This document shows, in pieces, positions 49,801 through 61,800 of a stretch of 64,000 nucleotides of DNA. How positions within the stretch are numbered: the first letter of the stretch is position 1; every line of letters starts with the position of its first letter. Source of the DNA: Moringa oleifera (taxonomy: Eukaryota; Streptophyta; Magnoliopsida; Brassicales; Moringaceae); contig JAJFZO010000229.1 of the NCBI GenBank assembly GCA_021397835.1, positions 1,364,001-1,428,000 on the forward strand, given 5' to 3'. Position numbers and translations under genes: made by a program. The notes beneath the pieces are model-generated. The model was not told where the DNA came from and ran no database searches. It saw only the letters and a list, made by a program, of their open reading frames with translations.

Positions 49801-52800
49801 CCAAAACACACTTGACCAATTAACAATAACTGGAAGGAGGAGAATCAACAATGCAGCCACAGAATACCAAATTACCTTCATCCTTATAACAAGATAAAAG
49901 GAATCTGCATACGCTACGTGACAGGCTGTTAAGATATTTTCCTTCAGAAGCATTAGACAATTCTTGCAGTGCATTGATCATGCCAATTCTCTGGTAAGGG
50001 AATGCAAGTCGTCCTTCTGAACCTGTTTCGGTTAAAACCTTAAGTTGCAGGATTTGCAGGAAGTCTGGAAGAAGATTCACAAAGCAATTGCTCTTATGCA
50101 AACTTCTTTAACAATTTTTACATGAAAGAAGGAAACAACAACTAATATGGATAAAGGGTTAAATGCAAACCTCCAATTACAGCTTTAACAGCTGCAAACA
50201 TTGCTTCCAAAGCATCTGGATTACTAGACTTTCCACTCAAACACCCTACTACACCTAATGCCTCAAACCTTCTAGCTTCATCGGCATGCCGAGCCTGTGG
50301 TAATACAATCGAGAGAATTTCGACTGCGTATTTACTTAAATCAAGGTTGACAGCCCTTAAAAGTATTCCAACTGACTCCAACACAATCTCAGGGTTGCGT
50401 TTCAACATTTTCACAGATGCTGGAACAACAACACTTTGGAAATCTTCATGTGACATATGTGTAAAAAGCGAATGAAAAGATTCACTAAGCTGCTTTGTGG
50501 GCTTTTCTTTAGCACTCAAGACCGCTTTAACATATATATCAAGAAATATTGGCTGCAAAAAGAATATAATCATATCAAACTTCAGTAGAAGAGAGCAAAT
50601 AGAATCGTATTTAGAACACTAAGGATTTCTGCAACAAATGAGGAATGTGCCCCAATACACAATGGAAATAAAAAATATCTCACCTTGCATTGTTTAAAGA
50701 TAGTAGGCAATGAACAGGAAAAATCCAACAATAACAATATTAATTCAGGCATATCTCTATATGGGATTCGTGCATCTTTCAATTCCTCCGTATACATTTT
50801 GTATATATCTGGTGACTGCAAAAACAACATCAAATGTTTAAAAAGTAGCAAAAATAATCAGGAGGATAATTTCTTCAACATTAGAAAATTAAACTTGGGC
50901 AAACCTGCAAAAATAAATGAAAGAATGTTAGTCCGAAAACAACATAAAATGTTTAAAAGTTAACAAAAACAACCAGGAGGATAATTTCTTCAACATTAGA
51001 AAATGAAACTTGGGCAAACCTGAGAAAATAAGTGAAAGAAAGTTAGTCTGCAAGCCCTTTGCTCACGGAAAGATCTTTGCATAACAATATGAAGTAAAGA
51101 TGCCTGCGTTACAGCTACCCTACAAAATGCATTCTTTGAAAGTGTGGCAAACTGACTCTTGCCTAAAAGGAGACACGACCACTTGAAGAGTCTATAGCAG
51201 CCCACATGAGACTGGAACTTTGACTGTCTTTCCATGGCCTGAACAAGTACTCCTGCAAAACTCTTCATAAAGGTAACCTCGCCTAGTGCCATCACAATCA
51301 CATCATCAACAGCTTTCCTTGATCCTCGATCATCATATATGGCCAATGTTTTGAAAATTGTATCTACCAAAAGTGATGCAAATTCGGGACCCTTATCTGC
51401 AAGAACAATAAATTATGAATATTTCTCAATCACTTCATTACTAAATTAATTGGAAGCAAAACTTGCAAAACAATTCCTGAAGTAATCACAACTTCTGTTG
51501 CTTTGATCTTTCCAGGCAGCCTAGCAGCTTTAAGTGCGTAGTAGTGAAAATAGGGGAACAAAAAAAAAAAAAAAAAGAGTTTGGTCATTAACAAAGATGC
51601 AATTACGACATAACCAGAGAACATTACTGAGAATGCAGGCAATCTATGAGCTCTCTCAGTATCAATCAATAAAAAATCCATTTCACTAGCCATCAGGACA
51701 AGAAGCAATGTCACAACATGATGCAAAAAGTATGTTTGCAGATAAATAAATGAGATTAATCTATCTTCAGTTTAAGCATTGTCCTAATAGATGAAAGCTA
51801 TGATTGTATTTAACAAATTTTCTCAATTTGGTGGCAGATTGTCCAGAGACTAGTTACTTGGAGACGCTACAAATTGTTTTCTGTAATCTTCAGAACAATT
51901 TTCTTTGAGGACTTTAGTGCATTTACTTCACGATAGCTTCGTGCAGAACCTTTCTGTTTGCTATAAAATGGGTGGCTGTCCTAGAGAGGCCTTTCAGGCT
52001 CTTTTCATTTTCCTTCAAGCAATTTGAAAAAATAGATCCTTTCCATCTTAGATTTGAAGCACCGGAAGCCTTGGGTTTAAGGGATTGGCTTAGCCCCACC
52101 ATTCAATCCCCGTAACTGCACTGGTGCATGCTCTCTCTATCATTATCTCTTCACCAGGCCAGGCTATGAAACCTCATCCAAAGCTATTTCCTAAGATATG
52201 TGAGAGATAGCTGAACTTCTGCTTCTGTATCAGTAACATCAGTCCTTCAAAGGAGATTCTATTTTGTTAACACTTTCAAGTTACAAACAGTTGATAGTGG
52301 TTGTTATTTGCATTAACATTATGTTCCTGTTCCACACTGAACTTATTCGCTTTTTTTGTTACAAGAAGCAGCCAACTTTCCACATCTATTTGTATCTCAT
52401 TATTACAAAATTAAAGACCACTACACAGTTTACTCATCAAGTGACACAAATAAACCCATAACACCCTACCCAGAATAGCATTATTTTGCTGAAAATAAAT
52501 GACATCAAAAATGCATCAAAAATGCCAAAAAATCAGGGTAGAACCAAGTAAGCAACTAGTATTCCAGGAAATACCTCCAAGAGAAAAAGTTATAAAATCT
52601 TGTAGTCAAACAAACAGAAAAAGCAGATGTGCCATCGCAAAATGCAAACTCAGAGTGAAAAACCTAGAAATTTTGGGAAAGAACCATAACACACAGCCCT
52701 AATCAATCTAACAGCACATTATATCACTGTACATTTTTTCTAGACCAGACCGGCCCAAATCATAAGCATCATCTGGTAGACTTCAAATCTGCCCAGAATT

Positions 52801-55670
52801 AAGACCTCTAATACCCTCACATATCAATAAAGAATCGTTTCAAAATTTTACAACACTCTTGGCTGATTGTTCAATACAAACCTAACCCCAAAACCAATGA
52901 TGCTTACGTGGTCTCTCAGACACAGACATAATAATGTTGAACATGATATTGTAAAGGCTTTTGTATTCTCAATGATTTTTCAATAATATTTCTGACACCT
53001 TGCTACCGTCTCTATCCACAGCCAAATGTTGTTTTGACCAGAAGAAACCTCAAGAATCATTCTCCACAGAACCATAACCATTTTCCTCCAAATATTAAAA
53101 ACTCAAAATAATCAAAGCAATCCATATGATGTTTTACTGTGCACAAGCATACATCAAAAGATCGTGTGATCTACTCTAACCTCAACCACACTAATTTTCC
53201 TTTATGAGAAACCAGACTTGTTTTATTGCACAATATATTGCACATTTAGCTACCATCAAACGTTTCAGCTGCACACACTCCTGATGATCTGATTTACCAC
53301 TACCATTTTAGCAGCTACCCAGAAATCGCAGAACCCAGCTCCTCAAATCTAAGCCAGCCACCAGAAAACTTAAAGTCCTTTGTTCGATTTCTTCACCAAA
53401 GTTGCACACTGGTTTCCGAGAATGAGGAATGACCAGGACTTATACCAACTCATGCGGAGCCCAACAAATTCTATCTCCATCCTTTCTCCACACTAAGGAG
53501 GTCCCACAGTGAACAAATTTGAATACTTACGTGGATAAGCAATTTTAGAACCTCAACAGACTAGACCAATCAAAATGAAGATTGCATACATGTGAACCGA
53601 GTTCGAGGAAAGTTTGTGCCCTACTCCTGAAAATACCCAACCGAAAAAAGAAACCAGAAACAGCAGCATATAAGGTGCCACTGTCCTGATTAATAAGTGC
53701 AGGCTAAAAAACACATGAGTAAATACATCTGGACTCTGCAGACAGTCAAGCATGATAGATAATAATTAGCAACAGAAAAGATAGTGTGACAAGATGACTA
53801 ATGATAACACTATTAGTAAGTTATCAATTTCATTTTTGAAGCTTGTCAGATAACGGGAAACAAACTAGAAGCCAAGAAGACATGGATTGCAAACAATTCC
53901 TTCGTGTGATCTCTGGTTAATTTTGAAGGATTCCAAGGAATCCCAACTTAGGAAAAGCAGCCTCCAATCTTTGGTTAGCGAAATCCTTAAAATTCTCGAG
54001 AAACAAAGATTCTCATGGAATTAGTTTCTAACGAAACATGTGAAGCTAACGTGGGAGAATGCCCATGGAAAGCCTAGTTTCTCATGTCATAGGAAAGCTA
54101 ATGTTTTTACTAGATGACTGAATTACCCTTCAACAATCTATTAATTTCTCCTCTCCTAGGAAACCTCGCCTTTCTCTATCATTGTCACAGATGTTAATCT
54201 TCCTTGATCAATGCTACCACCAAATTGTCGCCACCACCATCAGCATCATAGCCAGTCACCATTCTACTAACCACCTACTCTAATCCATCTTATAATGATG
54301 TTATCCTTTTCTTTAGGTTCTTTTCTGTTTTAGTTCTCTCCAAGTTCCCAAGATATTTCTTTTTTTTTTTTTGGTCAATGTGATACATTAAAATAAGATC
54401 ACAATGTGCCCTTTTTTCAATTTCCATATTATTTAATTAGAATGATAAGTTAATGCAAATTTAGTTAATATAATATGTTCAAACAATAATGCCATAATCA
54501 AAATGGCTTATGCTTTTATTACTATTTGACTAGTAAAATATTTTGAAAAAATCCAAACATGTTATAAATGTATCTGAACAACAGGGGCGTTACTGACAAA
54601 CAAGAGTGGAATGTTAGATGATTTTAGGAAAACTAATTGGGGAACAAACATGGGTTTCCTATTTATCTGAAACTCTTGAATTGAACCAAGTGAGCCTAAC
54701 CTATTTACCCAAGCATTTGATTCTCCGGCCCTTGTTTCCTAGGGATCCTAAAAATTGAGGAGCCCATGACTCTATGAACCAAAAATACCACCGAAAAGTT
54801 TTATCCCTGGTAAATGTGTTGAAAACTAGAGACTGCTATACCTCAACCTACTCTACCACCTAATCCAAACTGGCATAATCCTACAATGTCAACCTTAAAC
54901 AAAAGAAACTGCCTTAAATAAGGAGAAACAACTAGATATAAATCACATTAGCTAACAAACGAATTAAATAAGAAAAATTTATATTGTTGACAGCATTTTA
55001 ATAGGATTAACAAGGAGAAAACCAGAAACTACTGAAAATAGAAACTAACACCGCTTACTTGCTCAGATAATCGCTACTACATCACCCGCTGTATAAAAAC
55101 ACAAAAAGCTGCTTATACATGTAAAGACATCACAGGCACATGTACAATTATGTTATATATTAACTAACATGTAAATATAAATATGAATTGTACATATGAC
55201 ATCTCTTTTTGTAGGTCTCTGTTCCTACTGGAGTTTATTTGAAGTTCAATTCAAGCTATGGCTTTGCTTGCTACTAGATTATGTTAATAAAAACAAAACT
55301 TGTGGATGAATTATAAACCTTTCCACGCTGGTGGATACATTCTCATTTTTAGATTATAACAAACAGAACAGGGAAATCGAGACATTTATCATTTTGATCA
55401 TTCCAATTCAAAACTAACGTTGAAAAACAGAAACTTAACATTCTTTGAATACTCCTCATACAAATATAGATATACATTGATATGCAAGATTTTAACTAAA
55501 TTGAATTTAGCATTCAAGATTAAACTGAAAGCAAATCAAACTAATGATTACTTGCCTGAGTTATTGTAAAGATAAGGAATTTGATGCCGGAAAAGCTGAA
55601 CCCGCTTCTTGGTGGAGGACGTGGAGACGGACCCAGAAATAGAAATAAGCGATTCCATTGAGTCCGCCAT
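27794..55670 (-). CDS. GCN1: GCN1 / ILITHYIA: HEAT-repeat activator of the eIF2-alpha kinase GCN2, 2616 aa, 60 coding exons
   Basis: GCN1 binds translating ribosomes and the N-terminal RWD domain of GCN2. It passes on the uncharged-tRNA signal so that GCN2 phosphorylates eIF2-alpha. Arabidopsis ILITHYIA also acts in immunity and cold or chloroplast stress. I joined 60 coding exons totalling 7851 nt, which is divisible by three with matching phases throughout. They run from [19 protein letters not shown] (exon 1, 55556-55670) to [18 protein letters not shown] (exon 60, 27794-27836). The 2616-residue length is close to that of known plant GCN1 proteins (about 2600-2700), and almost the whole protein is HEAT repeats. 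Exon coordinates are given in the segment entries. Introns 1 (4159 nt), 51 (2112 nt) and 18 (1430 nt) are the longest. Introns 1, 17 and 34 need GC donors; all others are GT-AG. No frame damage was seen, so the gene looks functional. The promoter has translation-gene elements. Confidence 0.97.
32597..32759 (+). mobile_element. Short non-LTR retroelement tail with 15-bp target duplication in GCN1 intron 51
   Basis: The 133-bp insert 32612-32744 is flanked by perfect direct repeats AAAAGTTGACAGATC at 32597-32611 and 32745-32759, and ends in an A run, so it inserted by target-primed reverse transcription on the plus strand. Its GTGGGTGGCACCCCCTTGGTGCC block matches the 3' end of the LINE tail at 2216-2240. 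Nearly all the coding part is missing, so it is a severely 5'-truncated L1-type copy, or a SINE sharing that tail. Confidence 0.8.
33435..37157 (-). other. GCN1: GCN1 exons 36-49 (residues 1673-2158): HEAT array
   Basis: Exons 37047-37157, 36895-36964, 36710-36788, 36317-36419, 35959-36129, 35757-35879, 35558-35671, 34664-34770, 34511-34562, 34313-34419, 34158-34217, 33952-34066, 33657-33767 and 33435-33569. Landmarks are [41 protein letters not shown], an acidic loop [15 protein letters not shown] (exon 40), [14 protein letters not shown] and [18 protein letters not shown]. Exon 44 is only 52 nt and exon 46 only 60 nt. Confidence 0.92.
38108..41204 (-). other. GCN1: GCN1 exons 28-35 (residues 1321-1672): eEF3-like HEAT region
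   Basis: Exons 41032-41204, 39902-39979, 39662-39809, 38972-39094, 38837-38893, 38643-38753, 38367-38558 and 38108-38281. This is the best conserved part of GCN1, related to the HEAT domain of fungal elongation factor 3 and needed for GCN2 activation. Landmarks are [79 protein letters not shown] and [20 protein letters not shown]. Intron 34 uses a GC donor at 38366-38365. Intron 28 (1052 nt) carries AT and GA microsatellites. Confidence 0.93.
40724..40893. repeat. Compound microsatellite cluster in GCN1 intron 28
   Basis: An (AT)n run at about 40724-40755, a G-rich block containing the palindrome GGGGCATGCCCC (about 40796-40807), an AC-rich stretch, a second short (AT)n at about 40839-40851 and an (AG)n run at about 40855-40893. 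The acceptor of exon 29 lies well downstream, so splicing signals are not directly overlapped. Confidence 0.9.
41443..44445 (-). other. GCN1: GCN1 exons 19-27 (residues 876-1320): middle HEAT array
   Basis: Exons 44143-44445, 43936-44052, 43679-43780, 43388-43537, 42802-42966, 42557-42733, 41868-41990, 41647-41727 and 41443-41559. All are phase 0 and multiples of three, so single-exon skipping here would keep the frame. Landmarks are [59 protein letters not shown] and [19 protein letters not shown]. Confidence 0.93.
45876..46418 (-). other. GCN1: GCN1 exons 16-18 (residues 756-875): charged linker
   Basis: Exons 46329-46418, 46130-46229 and 45876-46045. The product is rich in Lys, Arg, Glu, Ala and Ser (for example [37 protein letters not shown]). 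It is probably a flexible or helical insertion between HEAT blocks, ending in [21 protein letters not shown]. The junction of exons 17 and 18 restores an Asp codon only if a GC donor is used (see the finding on GC-AG introns). Confidence 0.9.
50821..51050. repeat. 115-bp tandem duplication across the exon 2 / intron 2 boundary of GCN1
   Basis: Copy A (50821-50935) and copy B (50936-51050) are about 90% alike and share AGGAGGATAATTTCTTCAAC and CTTGGGCAAACCTG. Copy B contains the real donor of exon 2 (GTTTGC at 51019-51014) and the last 31 nt of exon 2. Copy A reproduces both inside intron 2, giving a second GTTTGC donor-like site at 50904-50899. Confidence 0.9.
51397..55555 (-). other. GCN1 intron 1 (4159 nt), no nested gene recognised
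   Basis: The intron is bounded by a GC donor (55555-55554) and an AG acceptor (51398-51397). The sequence is of moderate AT content with scattered short frames and a poly-T run at about 54359-54371. No transposon coding sequence or RNA gene was recognised. Plant first introns of this size often carry expression-enhancing elements, but nothing specific is visible. Confidence 0.7.
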
Positions 55671-55785
55671 TTCATGAAACGGATGAGCAGATCCGGAATG
55701 ACGATCGGAGCAATGGGATTGGGGTTCAGATGATGAAAATAAAGCGTAGGTGAGGCATGTATAGATGTCTCCGGTCTGAATTGCT

Positions 55786-55793
55786 TAGGGTTT
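55786..55793 (-). promoter_or_regulatory. Telo-box in the GCN1 promoter or leader
   Basis: AAACCCTA on the minus strand, 116 nt upstream of the GCN1 ATG. Telo-boxes are frequent near the start sites of plant ribosomal-protein and translation-factor genes, typically together with site II elements, as here. Confidence 0.65.
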
Positions 55794-55868
55794 TAGCTGC
55801 CAGCAGACTGAGAAGTCACTAGGAAATGTGTAGGCACTTGGAAAGACATGCATATAAATGGAAAGGCA

Positions 55869-55888
55869 TGGGCTTGGGCTTCGGCCCA
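55869..55888 (-). promoter_or_regulatory. Three clustered site II elements in the GCN1 promoter
   Basis: TGGGCT at 55869-55874, TGGGCT at 55875-55880 and GGCCCA (TGGGCC on the minus strand) at 55883-55888, about 200 nt upstream of the ATG. Site II motifs bind TCP factors and drive translation and growth genes in meristems. Their pairing with the telo-box about 80 bp closer to the gene is the classic arrangement. Confidence 0.65.
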
Positions 55889-55899
55889 GAAAGAATCAA

Positions 55900-58800
55900 A
55901 CCCAGTCTGTTTACTTTGTTACATCATTTAAAAAAATTAAATAAATAAAAAATATTCTAATTATTGTTATAGAAATAATTAAAATTTAAAAATTTTATAA
56001 TAAAATGTAAAAATGTTAGTTATTTTTTTAATATTTTAACAATAAGATTTATTTTTAATTTTTTATAATTATTTAAATTAAACTATAATTTGATTTAAAT
56101 TAATAATTTAAAACTTATTTAGTAATATAAAATATAATTTAAGATTTTATATTACTTTCATTTTAAATATTATTACATTAATTAATTTAGTTTTATATTC
56201 AAAATTTTAATTATGATCATTTTAAAAAATAAAATTTTTTTTAAAAGAGCTTAATAATCACAAAATTTATCTTGACTTTTGCGCTCTTTTTTTTTCTATT
56301 TTTTCTTTTTTCATACTTATTTTTCTTTTTATATTTTTATTATTTTAACTCTTTTAATTTTTATTTTTTTCTTTTCGTTTGTCCTCTAATGCAACATCGG
56401 ACAAAAAGATAATATCATTAAAAAGTGAGGCTCCTATTTATTAATATTATCTTATTTAGAAATTTTAGTTTAATATTTATTAATAAAAAGTAAATAGATC
56501 ATATCATATTTTTTAACGGTTTAATGAAACAAAAAAATGCTAACGATTTATGTCTTATATTCTTTCTTTTTCTTTTTTTCCCTTGTATCTTTGTATTGAT
56601 AAAAATATTTTTCATAATTTTTTCAATAATTTCAATTTTTTTTATAAAAACAAAACTTTATCAATTATTTCGTATTTTTATCACTTTATTATCTTAAAAA
56701 TAGGAAGCTTTGGTTCATGACTCATTAATCAGCTCTATTTTTGTTGTCAAAATGATATCATTTTATTAAAAAGATTTTAAGTTTTTTATTACAATTATAT
56801 TCTATTAACAAAATTGAGAATCTAAAAAATTAAAAAAATCTCTACTCTGATATTATTCTTTAAAAATAATTATTATTCTTATTTTTTTATGTTATCTATC
56901 TTAGTAAGATGTATTGAAGTATTATAATTATTTATATCATCATGCAGTTTGACTTTTAATTCAATTGTAATATGATCTTTGATCCATGTTCAATGATCAG
57001 AACAATTATAAAAACATTGAATTTTTTTTTAATCTTATAATTATTTTTTTAAATTAACAATTTTTTTTATTTTTAAATATTTATTTATTTTAATAATATA
57101 AATTAAAATATTATAATTATTTATTATATCATCATGATTCAATTTTTAGTTAGATTGTGATTGCATTATTTAAAAATATTAATTTTTTTATTTTTTATAT
57201 TGTTTAATGGTTAAGACTCTTTAATGATATTTTAGCAACTTTTCAATTCACCATCAATGCTAGATTGAAGCAATTTATTAATAATTAAAATATCTTTTAA
57301 ATTTTTGTTCATTTTTGTTAAATAAAAAAAATAATTTTAAGCAATGTACTATAATTTTTATAAAAAATAATTAAAATATTTTTCACAATATCATCTTTGA
57401 GCCTTAAAGTATGTTACCAAATCTATTACTTTTACCAATATTTAATAAAATTAGAGTTTTAAATTGAATAAATGGTTTGTAATAAAAAAAAGATTAAATA
57501 ATATTTTAAATTTTATAGTTTGATATTTTTAATAACTTTATAATTTTTATAATAGATTAATTTTATATTTTATTTATTGATTTGATCTAAATTAAACAAT
57601 ATCATTAATCAATATTTAAAAAATTAAAAACTTCGTATAAGTAATATTGCGTTGTTATTAATTTACAAGGCAAATAAGGTAACAATCTTTAGGGCCATTA
57701 ACCCTCTAATGAATTTTCCAAAATCGTTAATCACACGTTTATTTCTTCACTTCATTCACTTATTAAAAAGTCCTAAAAATTAAATCGATTTTATGTTCAA
57801 AAATTGATTAGTTTGTTTATTGAATCAATAATCGAATATATTGATAATCACTCATTCTCAACTTTATATTCATATGGATTGCTTAATTTGTTTATATTTG
57901 TCTAAGCATGATGGTTCCAATATATGTCGACATCAACATTGAGTTATGGTGATTCTTGTGCTTTTTTGATTTCCAGTGTGGTGTTAATATTAGGCATATA
58001 TGTTTTCAAAATTGACCAATATAGGCTCTATGTGCTAAGAAATATGGGTTATTATTATTTTTTATGTTGAATTTATAGTTAATGGTTAAAATCAATGTTA
58101 GGAACATGTGTGCTACTTTTGCTAGTGTTGAAGTACTAACAAGTTAGGCTGCTAGTTTTTTCCTTACCATTAAGTATCTAAGACCAATTTAACAGTAATC
58201 GAGCAAAAAGAAACCCTAACCTAAGAATGAGACCTTTAATGTTATATGGGGTCCTACCAGAGACGAGTCTCCTTTTAGCTCGAGAGGTAAGCATATCAAA
58301 TTCTTGAAGAAAAAGAATCTTAATGTCTGCAAACAGGAAGAACATAAATCAACACTTAAAAGATGAAAATAAAAAAAAATAAATACAAATAAGGAAAAGG
58401 TCCTACCATCTTTCTATTGTGCTAAACCTATTATTTTTTAGAGTGGGTTAATATGTCTTTGTTTCAACATTATCCTAAACATTTAAAAATATATAAGAAA
58501 TATTACCCCTATAGAGATTAATCCAGTCAACTTATTTTAAAGTGTGACTTAAACTCATCATGAGTAGCATTCTTAGTGTGAGAGACTTAACGAGTTTAAG
58601 CAGTAAAAAGCCTTTTAGTGGAAGAGACTTGGTTTTTACTATCAAGATCAGAGTATAGCTCAATTAGTTTTTATTTGGTAAGATAAAATTTTATTTGTCT
58701 CTCCCTTACTTCTTGGACTAACTAATCAAAAAAGTCATGATAATGAGGGTTAATTAGGTGCATAGCCTTAGCACCAAGAGAAAGAGCACCCTAAACTTAG

Positions 58801-61800
58801 GAATCGAGCATACCTCTCATCAAGATGCATAGAAATACCTATTTTTCTCTCTTATAGGAACCTCTGATTGACTTTGAAGAACTTTTCATAGATGATTAAA
58901 TATGTGATAGGTTTATTTTCTAACCAAAATAAGACTAAAAAATAATATCAATGACCTCTGACTAACTTTGATAAACTTTTGATAAACACAAATCCAACCT
59001 TAGGAATCCGTGGCCAATAATGAGGCTAAGCTACTATTAACTTTAGCATATCATGAACATAATATGTGTTAATGACATCTAACCTAGTCTAAGAGATGTT
59101 ACTAGAGGCTTTTCATCAAACATTATCAAAATCTTAGGCTCTTAAAAACAAAAAATAAAAAAAATGATTCAAGAATAAGAAAGTAAATAAGAGATTAAGA
59201 CAACTCTTTTAAGTTGAACTTTCAAAAATTTGACTGACAAAAAGCTTCACGAAGGTGTTTCATGAAAAAATTAACTATAGACTGCATAAGAAACATATTG
59301 AAAGTAAAAAAGAAGCTAAGAAATCAAATGAATCATAGAAAGAAAAAAAAAAAGCCAAAAGCCTTAGAAAAAGAATGATAAAATAACAGAATATTCTGAA
59401 AAGTCACTCGTTGCTTTCTTAAAGCATGTTTGTCTAACACTACCAATGAATGGATGACATGTGACAACTAAAATACAAAAAGCATAAAAGTGGAAAAGCA
59501 AATCTAATAACATCGTTTTGAAAAATCAAAGCAAAATGGCAACACACCACTTAACTAGATAAACAGTATCATTTTAAATTAAGCATAATAACTCCAAAAT
59601 AAAGGTATGAAACAAAAAGGCATTGAATAGAACTAAAAATTTTTTATCATAAACCAGAACTTTAGCCTAATTTTGTGAGTCATGTGATATGCATGCTTTA
59701 GTTTACTACACCATCAAAAAATGTCATATGGTAGTCAACATGGATACATTAGACTAAAAAACCTAGACTAATGTGGCATCCCTGAAGCAACCAATGTATC
59801 TTGTCTAACTTAGCTTAAACTTAATGAAATATTAGAGTAAAACTCTCTTAAACAAGCTTATTTCATCCCTATTCCACCAAATTGCATAAAAACAAAAATA
59901 CACTCATGAATCCTCTTCTAAAATATAGTAAATCACTTTTATGATGCTTATCCATCCTAGTTACTTATAAAATGCTCAAATAACTTTTATATTTTTCTTC
60001 TTGATGACTCATTTAGAACATATACTAACTTGCATATGGGAACATTTCCTTATTTTGTAAGTCTTTCTAAATCTCGGCCTATTATATCTAGTTATTCATT
60101 TTTAGATGATATTAATATGCTTAAAAATTGGGAAATAACATTTTAGATAGATATATTTAAAATATAAAATTAATTGTCAATTTTATTCATATAAAATTTT
60201 TTAAAAACATTGAGAATCTTTTAGCTAAAAAACATTAATTTATCTTATTGATTGATTTTTTTATTTCTTATAATTTGACATTATATTTTAAAATACATTA
60301 CATATTTGAATATTCTTTTTTTTTATAGTATAAAAAATGATCCTATCAAACTAATTGATTTGACCAAGAAAGCTATGAACCAATTAAACTTATTTTGGTT
60401 TATGCTTCAAAGGAATGCAAATCTTTTATTTATTTGAGTTGTGTTGATTTTTTGAGGATCTTAGTCACATATTATTATAATAAATTAATGATTATGATTA
60501 ATTTTTATTTTTATTAATTTTTTCTCTTTTTCAAATAACCACCCTAACTTGTTTTCTCTTTTTTTCAATTAATCTCATCACTTTTTTTTTCTTTTTCTTT
60601 TAAATTAACACATTAACTTGCTTTTTCTTTTTTCAAAATTCCTTTGGAGGTTGCAAAGAAGTTTGATTGTAAGGCAACTACAATATGACTTGTACATTGA
60701 GTTCGATTGTAAAGCAACTATAATATCTGGTATTCTTATGATGTATGTAATTAGAATACTAGTTGCGCCTTATCGATAAGCTTTATGTCTACTTGGTTGA
60801 CACGATGAGTAGCTTAGCTCTATATAATCCTAAGTTATTCTTGTATAAGAATCCTTCATTCAGTCTTTTTAAAGCTTCATCAACCATAATAAATTATAAA
60901 ATTAAATAATATTTTACTCATTTTAACAAATATTGCCAAAAAAACAGATTAGATCAAACTATCAATAGGTCAAACTTAATAATTAAAGTAAGGTTTTTGA
61001 GAGTGAAAAATATATGATTTGACAAATAAACATGCAAAAAGCTTAGTATAACTAGTTGAAAATATTTTATATTTGAACATAAATATTAATATTCATCAAA
61101 AAACTATGACCCTCAACGTCTCACTATGGGAGAGGATTATACTAAAGGTTCTAATTTTGTGTAAGAAAAAGAATTAAAAAAAAGTATCAAAAGAAAGACG
61201 TATAATTAAAAGTAGCTTAAAAAAGACGTTAACAAAGAGAAGGAAGTTTTCAAGTCATAAATCATGATTTCAAGCATCTAAGGTACCAGTTAATTTACTT
61301 AATATTTTATATTGATATGTTCCTTGTGGAAAATCATGTAAGTTTTTTAATCTTGAATGTTATAGTTCGTGCAACCACCCATTTACATGCCCACTATGAT
61401 TGGTAAATATCTTTTATCCACCATTGATATATAACTCTTAGTTGGTAAGTATTCGTAATATACTTTTTTTTTTTTTTTTTTTTTACTTTGGTTAAAATAT
61501 CTACATATACACACACACACACTTAATATTCACTTGCTACAATGTTGTTATAGATGCAACAACTGTTGCAAGGTTATAATTCACTCAATCCAAATGGCAT
61601 GGACTCCTCATAAGTAAACTCAACTAACAAGTGTTTTGGCCAATCTTCAACAAAACAATGGAAGTCCTTAATTTAGTTTTTACAATCTTAAGATTCAAAT
61701 AGTTCTTTCATTTAATGTTTTAGAAATATTTTTTACTTTTTTATTTAGTACTTGTAAAATTCATTGAATTTACTATTTGAACTTTCTCAAATGTTAAAAT

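Larger units (their letters stand above)
47234..55670 (-). other. GCN1: GCN1 exons 1-15 (residues 1-755): N-terminal HEAT array
   Basis: Exons, gene order: 55556-55670, 51020-51396, 50684-50815, 50171-50552, 49876-50022, 49391-49575, 49137-49263, 48967-49040, 48798-48874, 48676-48712, 48276-48442, 47815-48001, 47615-47692, 47403-47522, 47234-47293. Landmarks are [21 protein letters not shown] (exon 2), [21 protein letters not shown] (exon 5), [18 protein letters not shown] (exon 7) and [20 protein letters not shown] (exon 12). In yeast the N-terminal three quarters of GCN1 are needed for ribosome binding. Intron 1 uses a GC donor. Exon 10 is only 37 nt and exon 8 only 74 nt, so both are easily missed by gene predictors. 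Confidence 0.93.
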
